From assembly GCA_031273565.1 (NCBI GenBank), contig JAISRR010000123.1, positions 1 through 37,220 on the forward strand: a DNA stretch of 37,220 nucleotides, in the 5' to 3' direction. Made by a program: the position numbers and the translations under genes. Positions 27,008 to 34,296 of this stretch are shown piece by piece (position 1 is the stretch's first letter; every line of letters starts with the position of its first letter). The notes beneath the pieces are model-generated. The model was not told the DNA's origin and searched no databases. It worked only from the letters and a program-made list of their open reading frames with translations. This stretch comes from Zoogloeaceae bacterium. Its GTDB lineage: Bacteria > Pseudomonadota > Gammaproteobacteria > Burkholderiales > Rhodocyclaceae.

Positions 27008-27940
27008 ATGAACCACGAAAAATTCCGTCTGGTCACCCGCAGCGACTTTGATGGCCTGGTCTGCGCTGTTCTGCTCAACGAACTCAACCTGATTGACGAC
27101 ATCAAGTTCGTGCATCCAAAAGACATGCAGGATGGCAAGATCGACATCACCGCCCGTGACATCACCACCAACCTGCCCTATGTGACCGAAGCGCATCTGG
27201 CCTTCGATCATCACCTCTCGGAAACCCTGCGTAATACCGGAGAGCGTAAAAACCACATCATCGACGCTCAAGCCCCTTCCGCCGCGCGCGTGGTGTATGA
27301 CTACTACGGTGGCAAAGGCGCCTTCCCGGAAATTTCCGACGACATGATGGCGGCGGTAGACAAAGCCGACAGCGCCCAATTCTCCCGCGATGAAATCCTC
27401 GAACCCACAGGCTGGGTGCTGCTGAATTACCTGATGGACGCCCGCACCGGCCTGGGCCGCTTCCGCGAATTCCGTATCAGCAACTACGCGCTGATGATGG
27501 ATTTAATCAAATATTGCAAGCACCACAGCATCCACGAGATTCTCCAGTTGCCCGATGTCAGGGAACGCAGCGAGCTTTACTTTGAACACGCCCAAAAAGC
27601 CAGCGAACAGATCCGGCGTTGCGCGACGGTGCATCAAAATCTGGTGGTGCTCGACCTGCGCGCGGAAGAAACGATTTACGCCACCAACCGTTTCATGATT
27701 TACGCCCTGTTCCCGGAAACCAATATTTCCATTCACGTCCTGTGGGGCCTGCAAAAGCAGAACACCGTTTTTGCCACCGGTAAATCCATTCTCGACCGTT
27801 CCAGCAAGACCAATGTCGGCGAACTGATGTTGGCTTACGGCGGCGGCGGCCATCAGGCGGCGGGCACCTGCCAGGTGCCCAACGATCAGGCCGAAGCCGT
27901 ACTGCAAAAACTCATCACGCAGATCACCGCCAACGGCTGA
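27008..27940 (+). CDS. DHH-family phosphoesterase (exopolyphosphatase-like)
   Basis: A 310-residue member of the DHH/DHHA1 superfamily of Mn-dependent phosphoesterases (RecJ, NrnA, PPX1 relatives). It has TRSDFDGLVCAVLL (motif I), HLAFDHHLSET (the DHH motif), AVDKADSAQFSRDEI, and the C-terminal DHHA1 motif LAYGGGGHQAAGTCQV. The middle part differs from NrnA and is close to proteins annotated as exopolyphosphatase-like. The substrate (polyphosphate, oligoribonucleotide or other) cannot be decided. The start is the ATG after a GGAG. The RlmN-like gene starts 27 nt after its stop, so they may share a message. Confidence 0.82.
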   Translation: MNHEKFRLVTRSDFDGLVCAVLLNELNLIDDIKFVHPKDMQDGKIDITARDITTNLPYVTEAHLAFDHHLSETLRNTGERKNHIIDAQAPSAARVVYDYYGGKGAFPEISDDMMAAVDKADSAQFSRDEILEPTGWVLLNYLMDARTGLGRFREFRISNYALMMDLIKYCKHHSIHEILQLPDVRERSELYFEHAQKASEQIRRCATVHQNLVVLDLRAEETIYATNRFMIYALFPETNISIHVLWGLQKQNTVFATGKSILDRSSKTNVGELMLAYGGGGHQAAGTCQVPNDQAEAVLQKLITQITANG

Positions 27941-27967
27941 ACGTTTTTCGTTCCACCCTGTTGATTC

Positions 27968-28966
27968 ATGCGTATTGCCCAACTTCAGGAAACGCTTGCC
28001 CGATTGGGCGCCAGACCCATTCACAGCGACCGTATCCTGCGCGCCTGGCTGTCCGCGCGACCGCTGGACGCCGGGCCGCGCAGACAGGCGGCGGCGCAAA
28101 CCCTGCCACTTGCAGTGCGTGCCGCCCTGCCGGAACTGGAACAACGCCTGCACAACCTCGCCACCGTTGTCGCGCGCCATCCCGATTCCGATGGTTCCAC
28201 CCGCCTGCTGGTGCGTCTGGCCGACGGGCAACACGTAGAAAGCGTGCGATTGCCAAACGCAAGCGTCTGCGTTTCCACCCAGGTCGGCTGCGCCGTGGGT
28301 TGCACCTTCTGCATGACCGGAAAAAGCGGCCTCCTGCGTCAACTGGAGAGTAGTGAAATTCTGGCTCAAGTCCTCTGTACGGCTGGCGCCAGACGGGTCG
28401 TGTTCATGGGCATGGGCGAACCGGCGCACAATCTGGAAAACGTCTGTGAAGCGGTGGACGCGTTGGGCACATGGGGCGGTATCGGACACAAGAATCTGGT
28501 GTTCTCCAGCGTCGGCGACCCGCGCATTTTTCCCCGTCTGCTTGCCGCTCGCGTCAAACCCGCGCTGGCGCTCTCGCTGCACAGCACCCGCCCCGCCACG
28601 CGCCGCGCCCTGCTGCCAAAAGCGCCGGAGATGACGCCAGAAGCCCTGATTGCCGCAGGCGAAGCCTATGCCTGCGCCACCGGCTACCCGATTCAATACC
28701 AATGGACGCTACTGGCAGGCATCAACGACAGCGAGGAAGAACTCGCGGGCATCGAACGCCTGCTGAAAGGCAAATACGCGATGCTGAACCTGATCCCCTA
28801 CAACGAAAATCCGGGACTGAACCACCAACGCCCTGCCCTGCCCGCCATCGTCGCCATGACCCGCCGCCTGAACCGCGTCGGCATCCTCACCCGCATCCGC
28901 CATTCCGCCGGACAGGAAGTCGAAGGCGGCTGCGGGCAATTGCGGGCGAGACATTTTTCAGAATAA
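27968..28966 (+). CDS. RlmN/Cfr-like radical SAM RNA methyltransferase
   Basis: A 332-residue radical SAM protein of the RlmN/Cfr family, whose members methylate C2 (or C8) of adenosine in RNA with a methyl-Cys intermediate. Key features are the upstream Cys in VCVSTQVGCAVGC, the cluster motif CAVGCTFC, FMGMGEPAHNLENV, FSSVGDP, LALSLHSTRPATRR, and the C-terminal RHSAGQEVEGGCGQLR with the second reactive Cys. All catalytic cysteines are present. It is shorter than usual RlmN (about 350-385), and sequence around the cluster (MTGKSGLLRQ) differs from canonical RlmN. I take it for a paralog of unknown target rather than rlmN itself. Confidence 0.82.
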   Translation: MRIAQLQETLARLGARPIHSDRILRAWLSARPLDAGPRRQAAAQTLPLAVRAALPELEQRLHNLATVVARHPDSDGSTRLLVRLADGQHVESVRLPNASVCVSTQVGCAVGCTFCMTGKSGLLRQLESSEILAQVLCTAGARRVVFMGMGEPAHNLENVCEAVDALGTWGGIGHKNLVFSSVGDPRIFPRLLAARVKPALALSLHSTRPATRRALLPKAPEMTPEALIAAGEAYACATGYPIQYQWTLLAGINDSEEELAGIERLLKGKYAMLNLIPYNENPGLNHQRPALPAIVAMTRRLNRVGILTRIRHSAGQEVEGGCGQLRARHFSE

Positions 28967-29138
28967 CGGCGATGTCATATCGCCAATCTTGCAAAATTCA
29001 TCCAGGCACCCCTGTTCAAACGGAAATTCAGAGATCAATTTCTCTCGGCTTTCCATGAGTATTATTGTAATTTTCGGGAGAGTGAAAAGTACAGACGACT
29101 ACCAGAGCAGCCTTCTGTTAGGCTGATGTTGCCGCATC

Positions 29139-29593
29139 GTGACCCTTGACTTTGCCACCCTTGACGTTTTGCGTACCCGCCACCCCGCGCGGCGCTGGTG
29201 GCGGGGTTTTTGTACCGGGCGTTTGTCGCACCCAATGTGCGGATGATGGCGGCGTCGGATCTGGCCGAAGCGTTGGAGGACGAGTTGTACGCCTTGCGCC
29301 AGCGCCTTGGCGATGACGCATTTCCCAAATCCGGCCTCAGCTACCTGAACGACTGGGCAGCGCCCGATAAGGGGTGGTTACGCAAGTTTTACCGTTCGGG
29401 CACGGATGAAGCGCAGCTCGATTTGACGCCAGCCACCGAGAAAGCAATTGCCTGGCTGACGCAATTGTCTGAACGGCAGTTTGTTGGCACCGAATCGCGC
29501 TTGCTCACGTTGTTCGATTTGCTGAAACAGATGAGCGAAGGCAGCGAGGCCGATCCGGCCACCGCCATCCTGCCCGCCGATACCCACCCATAG
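29139..29593 (+). pseudogene. truncated JetA (DUF3375, Wadjet system) remnant
   Basis: From a GTG at 29139 the reading VTLDFATLDVLRTRHPARR gives a DUF3375-type N-terminus. After a frameshift/deletion near 29195 the adjacent frame continues LVAGFLYRAFVAPNVRMMA, LEDELYALRQRLGDDAFP, YLNDWAAPDKGWLRKFY, LDLTPATEKAIAWL, and FVGTESRLLTLFDLLKQMSEGSEADP. This is the first 140 or so residues of JetA, the kleisin of the SMC-like Wadjet plasmid-defence complex; full proteins are near 480 residues. The rest, and jetB, jetC and jetD, are absent. It then joins a phage-type fragment at about 29580. The family call is from remembered sequence pattern. Confidence 0.65.
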
Positions 29594-29954
29594 AGGCCGT
29601 CACCGACTTTCTGGACGTTTTCGGCGCGACAATGGACAAGGGCGCGGTGTTCACCGATGCTGCGGGCAGCAACCAAGGCGCTGTTCATTCAAGGCGAGGA
29701 CAAGACAGGTGGTGACTTTAAGTGGCTCACCTCGTCGCGCAAGCAAGATCGATTGCCTTACGTTAACCTGTTGGCAATGACATTGATCGAGCCGGATGAA
29801 CTCTGGTGGAACTGGGAACAGGGCAATTGCACACGCAGATGTCGTCAGCTTTTGAGGAAACGCGTTTTCAATCAGCGGTTGATGAGGTGGCAGTATCGTT
29901 TGCGGCGCTTCACGCCAAAAAGTCGAACGCGTCGACCAACGGCGCGAATGCCTC

Positions 29955-30024
29955 CCGGGAGCGCGGCGGCTCACTGCCCTGTTTCATCCATGAACCATGC
30001 GGGGCTGGTGCCCCGCGCTCCCGG
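29955..30024. repeat. REP-like palindrome inside the MITE
   Basis: GGGAGCGCGGCGGC... at the left and GCGGGG...CCCCGCGCTCCC at the right form an imperfect inverted pair with the same core (GGGAGCGCGGGGC) as the element at 1520-1580. The left arm is degenerate. Confidence 0.5.
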
Positions 30025-30037
30025 AATTGCAGCCTGA

Positions 30038-30090
30038 GCGGGTTCAGGTAAGACGGGTTCAGGTAGGGCGCTTTATCCGAAAGCGCCGCA
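30038..30090. repeat. short direct repeat and hairpin inside the MITE
   Basis: CGGGTTCAGGTA occurs twice 16 nt apart (about 30039 and 30055) and is followed by a GGCGCTTT/AAAGCGCC hairpin. A second hairpin, CCGTCATTCC/GGAATGACGG, lies at 30130-30157. Confidence 0.45.
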
Positions 30091-30428
30091 AGTTAAACAA
30101 ACGGCGGTTTCTTCGATCCCGCCCTGCCTGCCGTCATTCCCTTGCAGGGGAATGACGGTGTTTGCGGCCAGGGCCTCGGAGTCAGTCAAATGCGATTGCC
30201 CTGGAACTGGGAAAAAAGCCGCGCCAACCCGGATAAATGGCTGTTACGATGGCGGTATCTACGCGCGTTTGAGGCCGAAGGTTCTGACCAGTACGGCGTT
30301 GTGGTGTTTGCTTGGGGCAAAGATGGTTGGGGGGGGCGGCACGGCATTCATGTCCGATCCCGCCGACGAACGGCGACGCCGAAACTATTTTGCAAACCAG
30401 CGGCAAGGACGCCTGATCTATAAAAAGT

Positions 30429-30455
30429 AAACGCGACCCCTGCGGATCGCGTTTT
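30429..30455 (+). terminator. Rho-independent terminator after the phage remnant
   Basis: AAACGCGA and TCGCGTTT pair around a 10-nt loop and end in a T run, directly after the stop of the decayed gene. It would insulate the downstream biosynthetic genes from upstream transcription. Confidence 0.7.
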
Positions 30456-30815
30456 GTGGAACGATTTGGAGGCAGTCGCAGGACGCTATATTCGTTTCCA
30501 CAGGTCTACTTTAACAAGGAGAACTTGCAAATGCAAACAGGAAATTCTTGCATGATGCTTATCCTTTCGGTTAATTCCTGTCCGGAAATCAACGCTTTTT
30601 ACCCGGAAATTCCTGTCCGGAAATCAAACGTGCTGTACTGGTGGAAAAACAGAACGGTATCAGGTAGATACTGTCCCGGCCCGGCGTGGTTCACCAGCAA
30701 AAAATCCCGGCTTTCACCTGCAAAGCCCCTTTTGTCATCGATGATGCGATAATGCTCCGGGAGGTTCGCTCCTTTTTGCCGAACCTTTTTGCCGAACATT
30801 ACGAAATTTATTGTC
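30456..30815. other. 360-bp leader region upstream of the radical SAM/GH3 cluster
   Basis: No convincing gene. It contains a 20-bp direct repeat (30573-30592 and 30608-30627, core TTCC-TGTCC-GGAA) and a 13-bp tandem duplication CTTTTTGCCGAAC at 30772-30784 and 30785-30797. A small GGAG-gttcg-CTCC hairpin at 30761-30773 has five T after it. A GATAAT at about 30748 could be a -10 box, but no matching -35 is seen. The cluster promoter should be here. Confidence 0.4.
30573..30627. promoter_or_regulatory. pair of 20-bp direct repeats, operator-like
   Basis: The two copies at 30573-30592 and 30608-30627 are identical over 20 bp, with a 35-bp centre spacing. Each contains the dyad TTCC-N5-GGAA. Their place about 200 bp upstream of a five-gene operon suggests regulator binding, though leftover duplication is possible. 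Confidence 0.4.
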
Positions 30816-31559
30816 ATGATAGAAGACATGGCTCCCCCCCAGCCCTATCGTTCTGCTGTACTCAGTGTTGCCGAGCTTGATGAAGCCACGGTCGCGGCAA
30901 TGGAAGCGCTTTATCTGCGGCATTACGATGGCAGCTCAAGCGGCTTGTTTCGCCATGATCTGACCGAGAAACGGGACGCCGTTTTGCTGTATCACGGTGC
31001 GGATCTGGTCGGTTTCACGCTGCTAATGGTGATGGAGACACTGTGGCGCGGCGTACCCGTGCGCGCTGTCTATTCCGGGGATACGATTGTCGGGGTGCAG
31101 CATTGGGGGCAACAACAGCTCAATTTTACCTGCATCGCGCGCATTGGCCAGATCAAGCGCGAACAGCCTTCTTTGCCGCTGTACTGGTTTTTGCTGGTCA
31201 AAGGGCATCGCACCTTCAAATATCTGCCGGTATTCGTCAAGAGTTTCTTTCCGCATTGGCAGGAGGCTCGCCCGGATTTGCAGGAACTTGCACAACAGCT
31301 CGCGCAAGCGCGTTTTGGCGATTACTTCGATGCCAGCAAAGGGATTGTTCATTTTCCAGACTCGCGCGGGCATCTGAAAGCCTGGATTGCCGAGGCAAAC
31401 GAGCGGGAACGGGCGCGCGCCTCCACGCAGTTTTTCCTGCAAAAAAATCCGGGCTATCGTCAGGGAGACGAACTGGTCTGTCTCTGCGAACTGGAACCCG
31501 CCAATTTGAAGCCACTGACAGCACGCCTGTTTGCTGCAACCAGGAAGATCGCCGCATGA
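30816..31559 (+). CDS. unrecognised GNAT-like protein, first gene of the cluster
   Basis: 247 residues if started at the ATG at 30816, 243 from the ATG at 30828; neither has a strong ribosome site. I do not recognise a named family. The middle looks like an acyltransferase fold: LLYHGADLVGFTLLMVMETL, then VRAVYSGDTIVGVQHWGQQQL, PLYWFLLVKGHRTFKYLPVFVKSF, and a charged C-terminal helix region. No signal peptide or membrane segment. The stop overlaps the ATG of the GH3 gene by 4 nt (ATGA), implying coupled translation and a shared pathway. A GNAT-type N-acyltransferase is my best guess with low certainty. Confidence 0.6.
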   Translation: MIEDMAPPQPYRSAVLSVAELDEATVAAMEALYLRHYDGSSSGLFRHDLTEKRDAVLLYHGADLVGFTLLMVMETLWRGVPVRAVYSGDTIVGVQHWGQQQLNFTCIARIGQIKREQPSLPLYWFLLVKGHRTFKYLPVFVKSFFPHWQEARPDLQELAQQLAQARFGDYFDASKGIVHFPDSRGHLKAWIAEANERERARASTQFFLQKNPGYRQGDELVCLCELEPANLKPLTARLFAATRKIAA

Positions 31560-32932
31560 GTACCGACAAGACATTCGGCGTCCCCTGGCTCGAAGAGATG
31601 CTTGCGAGAAACGCAAACACCGCGTACTTGCGCCACTATGGTAGCCCACGCAGCCTTGGAGAGTTTTGTGAGCGTGTGCCATTGGCCGGTTATGAGCAAC
31701 TGATGCCCTGGCTGGCGCGCATCACTGACGGAGAAAAAGACGTGCTGTTTGCCGGCGCGCCCGTTGCTTATGAGCGGACGGGTGGCTCAAGCGCGGGCGC
31801 CAGGCTGATTCCGTACTCGCACGAGGGATTACTCGATTTCCAGCGCAATCTGTGTCCCTGGATTGCGCATCTCCTGAAAAAATACGCTATTCGGGGCAAA
31901 GTGTATTTCGCGATCAGTCCTGCCATGCGGGCACCCGAATTGATCAACGGCCTGCCGGTGGGTATGCCGGATGCTGCTTATCTGGGCAATGAAATGGGCA
32001 ACTGGCTCGCCAGGCATTCAGCGATCTCGCCCGATATCGCCCAGGAACGCAATCTGGAGCGCTGGCGGGAAAAGACGATACAGGCGCTGTGCAAGGCCGA
32101 TGATCTGGAGTTCATCTCCGTATGGAGTCCGACTTTCCTGCTGCGCCTGCTCGAAGAGATTCCCAATCCGCCAAAATGCTGGCCCCGTTTGAAGCTGCTG
32201 AGTTGCTGGCATGATGCCGCCTCACGCCCCCATGCGCAAAGGCTCGCCCGATTATTACCGCACGCGCACCTGCAACCAAAGGGGCTGCTCTCTACCGAGG
32301 CGGTCATCAGCGTGCCGGACATTGATGATCGCACCATTCCTGCGCAGTATGGTTTTATTGAATTTCTCTCCGAACAGCAGACGCTGGAATTGGCCGAAAA
32401 CGTCAGCGTCGGCGCAAGCTATGAAGTCGTTACCACCACTGCAAGTGGTCTATACCGCTACCGCACGGGCGACATCGTGCGAATTGATGACAGACGTTCC
32501 GACGGCCTTCCCGTTCTGAGCTTTCTCGGACGCGGCAGCCTCTGCTGCGATCTGGTCGGCGAGAAGCTGGACGAGGTTTTTGTTGCCCGCTGTCTGGCAC
32601 TGCTGGCCACTGATACGCTGCTGGTGCCAGATGTTCAGCATCCGGGCTACGTGCTGTTATGTGAGCGAACGCTCACTTCCCGTGATGTGAATGCCGTGGA
32701 AGCGCGTTTATGTGCCAACCCGCAATACGCCTATGCCCGTGCAATCGGGCAACTCGCGCCGCTGCGCACACTTTGGCATCCACGCCCGCAGGCACTTGTC
32801 GAGAGAATCCTGCTCGAACACGGCAAGCGTCCGGGCGCGCTCAAGGCGACGGCCTTGCGCACGGAAGAATTCTGGTTGCCGAGCTTTGAGGCGCAATCGC
32901 CCCCCATCTTTCTGAGGAAATCAGACGTTTGA
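31556..32932 (+). CDS. GH3-family acyl-adenylating/amide-forming enzyme
   Basis: A 458-residue protein related to plant GH3 (JAR1-like) enzymes, which adenylate a carboxylic acid with ATP and join it to an amino group. The ATP motifs are YERTGGSSAGARLIPYS (residues 72-88, the Ser/Thr-rich loop), LLSTEAVIS (244-252), YRYRTGDIVRI (300-310), and FLGRGSLCCDLVGEKLDE (323-340), which precedes the mobile C-terminal domain. It is shorter than plant GH3 (about 580-610). ATG overlaps the stop of the first gene; its own stop overlaps the TTG start of the next gene. Acid and amine substrates are unknown. There is no carrier protein nearby, which fits free-acid chemistry. Confidence 0.85.
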   Translation: MSTDKTFGVPWLEEMLARNANTAYLRHYGSPRSLGEFCERVPLAGYEQLMPWLARITDGEKDVLFAGAPVAYERTGGSSAGARLIPYSHEGLLDFQRNLCPWIAHLLKKYAIRGKVYFAISPAMRAPELINGLPVGMPDAAYLGNEMGNWLARHSAISPDIAQERNLERWREKTIQALCKADDLEFISVWSPTFLLRLLEEIPNPPKCWPRLKLLSCWHDAASRPHAQRLARLLPHAHLQPKGLLSTEAVISVPDIDDRTIPAQYGFIEFLSEQQTLELAENVSVGASYEVVTTTASGLYRYRTGDIVRIDDRRSDGLPVLSFLGRGSLCCDLVGEKLDEVFVARCLALLATDTLLVPDVQHPGYVLLCERTLTSRDVNAVEARLCANPQYAYARAIGQLAPLRTLWHPRPQALVERILLEHGKRPGALKATALRTEEFWLPSFEAQSPPIFLRKSDV

Positions 32933-34290
32933 AAATCACCCTCATTTCCCCCAAAGGGCCGCTCTATCGCGCCAAAGGAGGGATTTTTAAAAAATCCCTG
33001 CGCTACCAGCCGCTCACGCTAACCACGCTGGCGGCGCTGGTGCCCTCAGAGCTTCAGGCACAAATCACTTTATACGATGAAGGCATCGCAGATGTTCCTG
33101 GGCAACTCGACGCCGACCTGATCGGCATCACCGTGATTACCGGTACCGCGCCCCGTGCCTATGAACTCGCCGACCATTATCGCGCACTCGGCAAAACCGT
33201 CATTCTCGGTGGCCCCCACGTTACCTTGCTGCCCGAAGAAGCCGCGCAACACGCCGACACCATTTGCACCGGGTATGCCGAAGATAGCTGGCCGGAAATG
33301 TTGCGCGATTTCGCCCGCAACACCTTGCAACCGGTTTACCGGCAGGCACCTGATTTCACGCTCGACCGGCCAAACATGCCTTTCGCGCATCGCCACCTGT
33401 TCTCGCCCGCCAACTTCCTGACGCAGGCAATCTTTGAAGCAACACGCTCCTGCGCCCACGACTGCGAGTTCTGCGTCGCCCCCGCCGCCTGGGGACGGCG
33501 TCAATATCAAAAGCCGCTCGATTGGGTGATCGAAGACATCCGCCAGTTCGGTCAAAAAAAGATCGCTTTTATTGACCTGAACCTGATTTCCGACCGCGAG
33601 TACGCCCGCGAACTCTTCACGCGCCTGATTCCGCTCAAGATTCAGTGGTTCGGCCTGACAACGGTATTACTTGCCCACGATGTCGAACTCATGGAATTAC
33701 TGGCCCGCAGCGGTTGCCGTGGCCTGCTTCTGGGGCTGGAGACCGTTACGCCGGGCAGCCTTGCCGATGCCCGCAAGCGATTCAACGATTCGGTCGATTT
33801 CAAAACCTTTATCCGGGATTTGCACCATCTGGGCATTACAGTTCAGGGCTGCTTCGTCTTCGGCCTCGATCACGACACGCCGGATGTCTTCGATGCCACC
33901 GTGGAATTTGCCATTGAAGCGGGCGTCGATCTGCCCCGTTTTGCCGTTCTGACGCCCTTTCCCAATACACCGCTCTACGCTCGCATAGAAGCAGAAGGGC
34001 GCATTCTGACACGGGACTGGAGCCTCTACGATGGTCAGCACGTTGTTTTTCAACCCCGCGCGATGACGGTACAACAACTGGGCGAAGGCCACGAACGAGC
34101 CTGGAAACAGGTCTACCGCTGGCCTGCCATCGCGCGTCGGCTCTGGGCCGCGCGCAATTTCCAGCCGATTGTACTCACTGCCAACATCGGCTACCGCTTC
34201 TACGCCCATCACCTGCATGCGTTCTACACTTGCGACTACCCAATACAGACATTGCCCCTGAAACCCGCCACAGCGAAAACAGGATTATAA
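32929..34290 (+). CDS. B12-binding-type radical SAM enzyme 1
   Basis: A 453-residue protein. Residues 1-130 form a Rossmann-like cobalamin-binding-type domain (DADLIGITVITGTAPRAYEL, TVILGGPHVTLLPEEA) without the DxHxxG motif, as in HpnP/BchE relatives. Residues 165-370 form the radical SAM barrel with Cys175, Cys179 and Cys182 in RSCAHDCEFC, then LGLETVTPGSLADARKRF and FVFGLDHDTPDVFDATVEFA. LTPFPNTPLYARIEAEGRI and a DUF4070-like tail (WSLYDGQHVVFQPRAMT) follow. Family reactions include methylation at unactivated carbon and ring formation. It starts at TTG overlapping the GH3 stop by 4 nt, with GAGG upstream; this start is set by the overlap and the family N-terminus MKITLISP. Confidence 0.88.
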   Translation: MKITLISPKGPLYRAKGGIFKKSLRYQPLTLTTLAALVPSELQAQITLYDEGIADVPGQLDADLIGITVITGTAPRAYELADHYRALGKTVILGGPHVTLLPEEAAQHADTICTGYAEDSWPEMLRDFARNTLQPVYRQAPDFTLDRPNMPFAHRHLFSPANFLTQAIFEATRSCAHDCEFCVAPAAWGRRQYQKPLDWVIEDIRQFGQKKIAFIDLNLISDREYARELFTRLIPLKIQWFGLTTVLLAHDVELMELLARSGCRGLLLGLETVTPGSLADARKRFNDSVDFKTFIRDLHHLGITVQGCFVFGLDHDTPDVFDATVEFAIEAGVDLPRFAVLTPFPNTPLYARIEAEGRILTRDWSLYDGQHVVFQPRAMTVQQLGEGHERAWKQVYRWPAIARRLWAARNFQPIVLTANIGYRFYAHHLHAFYTCDYPIQTLPLKPATAKTGL

Positions 34291-34296
34291 GCATCC

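Larger units (their letters stand above)
29819..30203. mobile_element. 385-bp MITE-like insertion with 13-bp TIR and 10-bp target duplication
   Basis: The left end CAGGGCAATTGCA (29819-29831) and the right end TGCGATTGCCCTG (30191-30203) are inverted copies with 12 of 13 matches. Directly outside them the 10-bp sequence GAACTGGGAA occurs at 29809-29818 and 30204-30213, a clean target-site duplication. Removing the element restores the interrupted protein domain. The CAGGG end and long duplication fit the ISAs1 family as I remember it. No transposase is encoded; a 30-codon frame from 29839 (MSSAFEETRFQSAVDE) could be a transposase start or chance. The interior carries a REP-like palindrome and two short hairpins. 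Confidence 0.75.
29581..30430 (+). pseudogene. decayed phage PBECR2-type domain, split by an inserted element
   Basis: Pieces in three frames make one domain. First comes IEAVTDFLDVFGATMDKG (29590 on), AVFTDAAG. After a shift near 29650 come TKALFIQGEDKTGGDFKWL and LPYVNLLAMTLIEPDELWWNWE, ending at 29818. After a 385-bp insertion the domain resumes at 30204 with NWEKSRANPDKWLLRWRYLRAF and DQYGVVVFAWGKDGWGG, then shifts to GTAFMSDPADERRRRNYF and GRLIYKK with stop at 30430. This is the RelE/barnase-like nuclease-type domain (PBECR2) often at the C-terminus of Mu-like phage head-morphogenesis proteins. At least two frameshifts make it non-functional. Confidence 0.55.

Noticed and set aside
30573-30627. 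Start of a CRISPR array
   Set aside because: There are only two repeat copies, the intervening sequence is 15 bp, and no cas genes are present.
31043-31555. A 171-residue N-terminal extension of the GH3 protein
   Set aside because: That stretch overlaps the first cluster gene in another frame. The ATG at 31556 in the ATGA overlap fits GH3 length and similarity.
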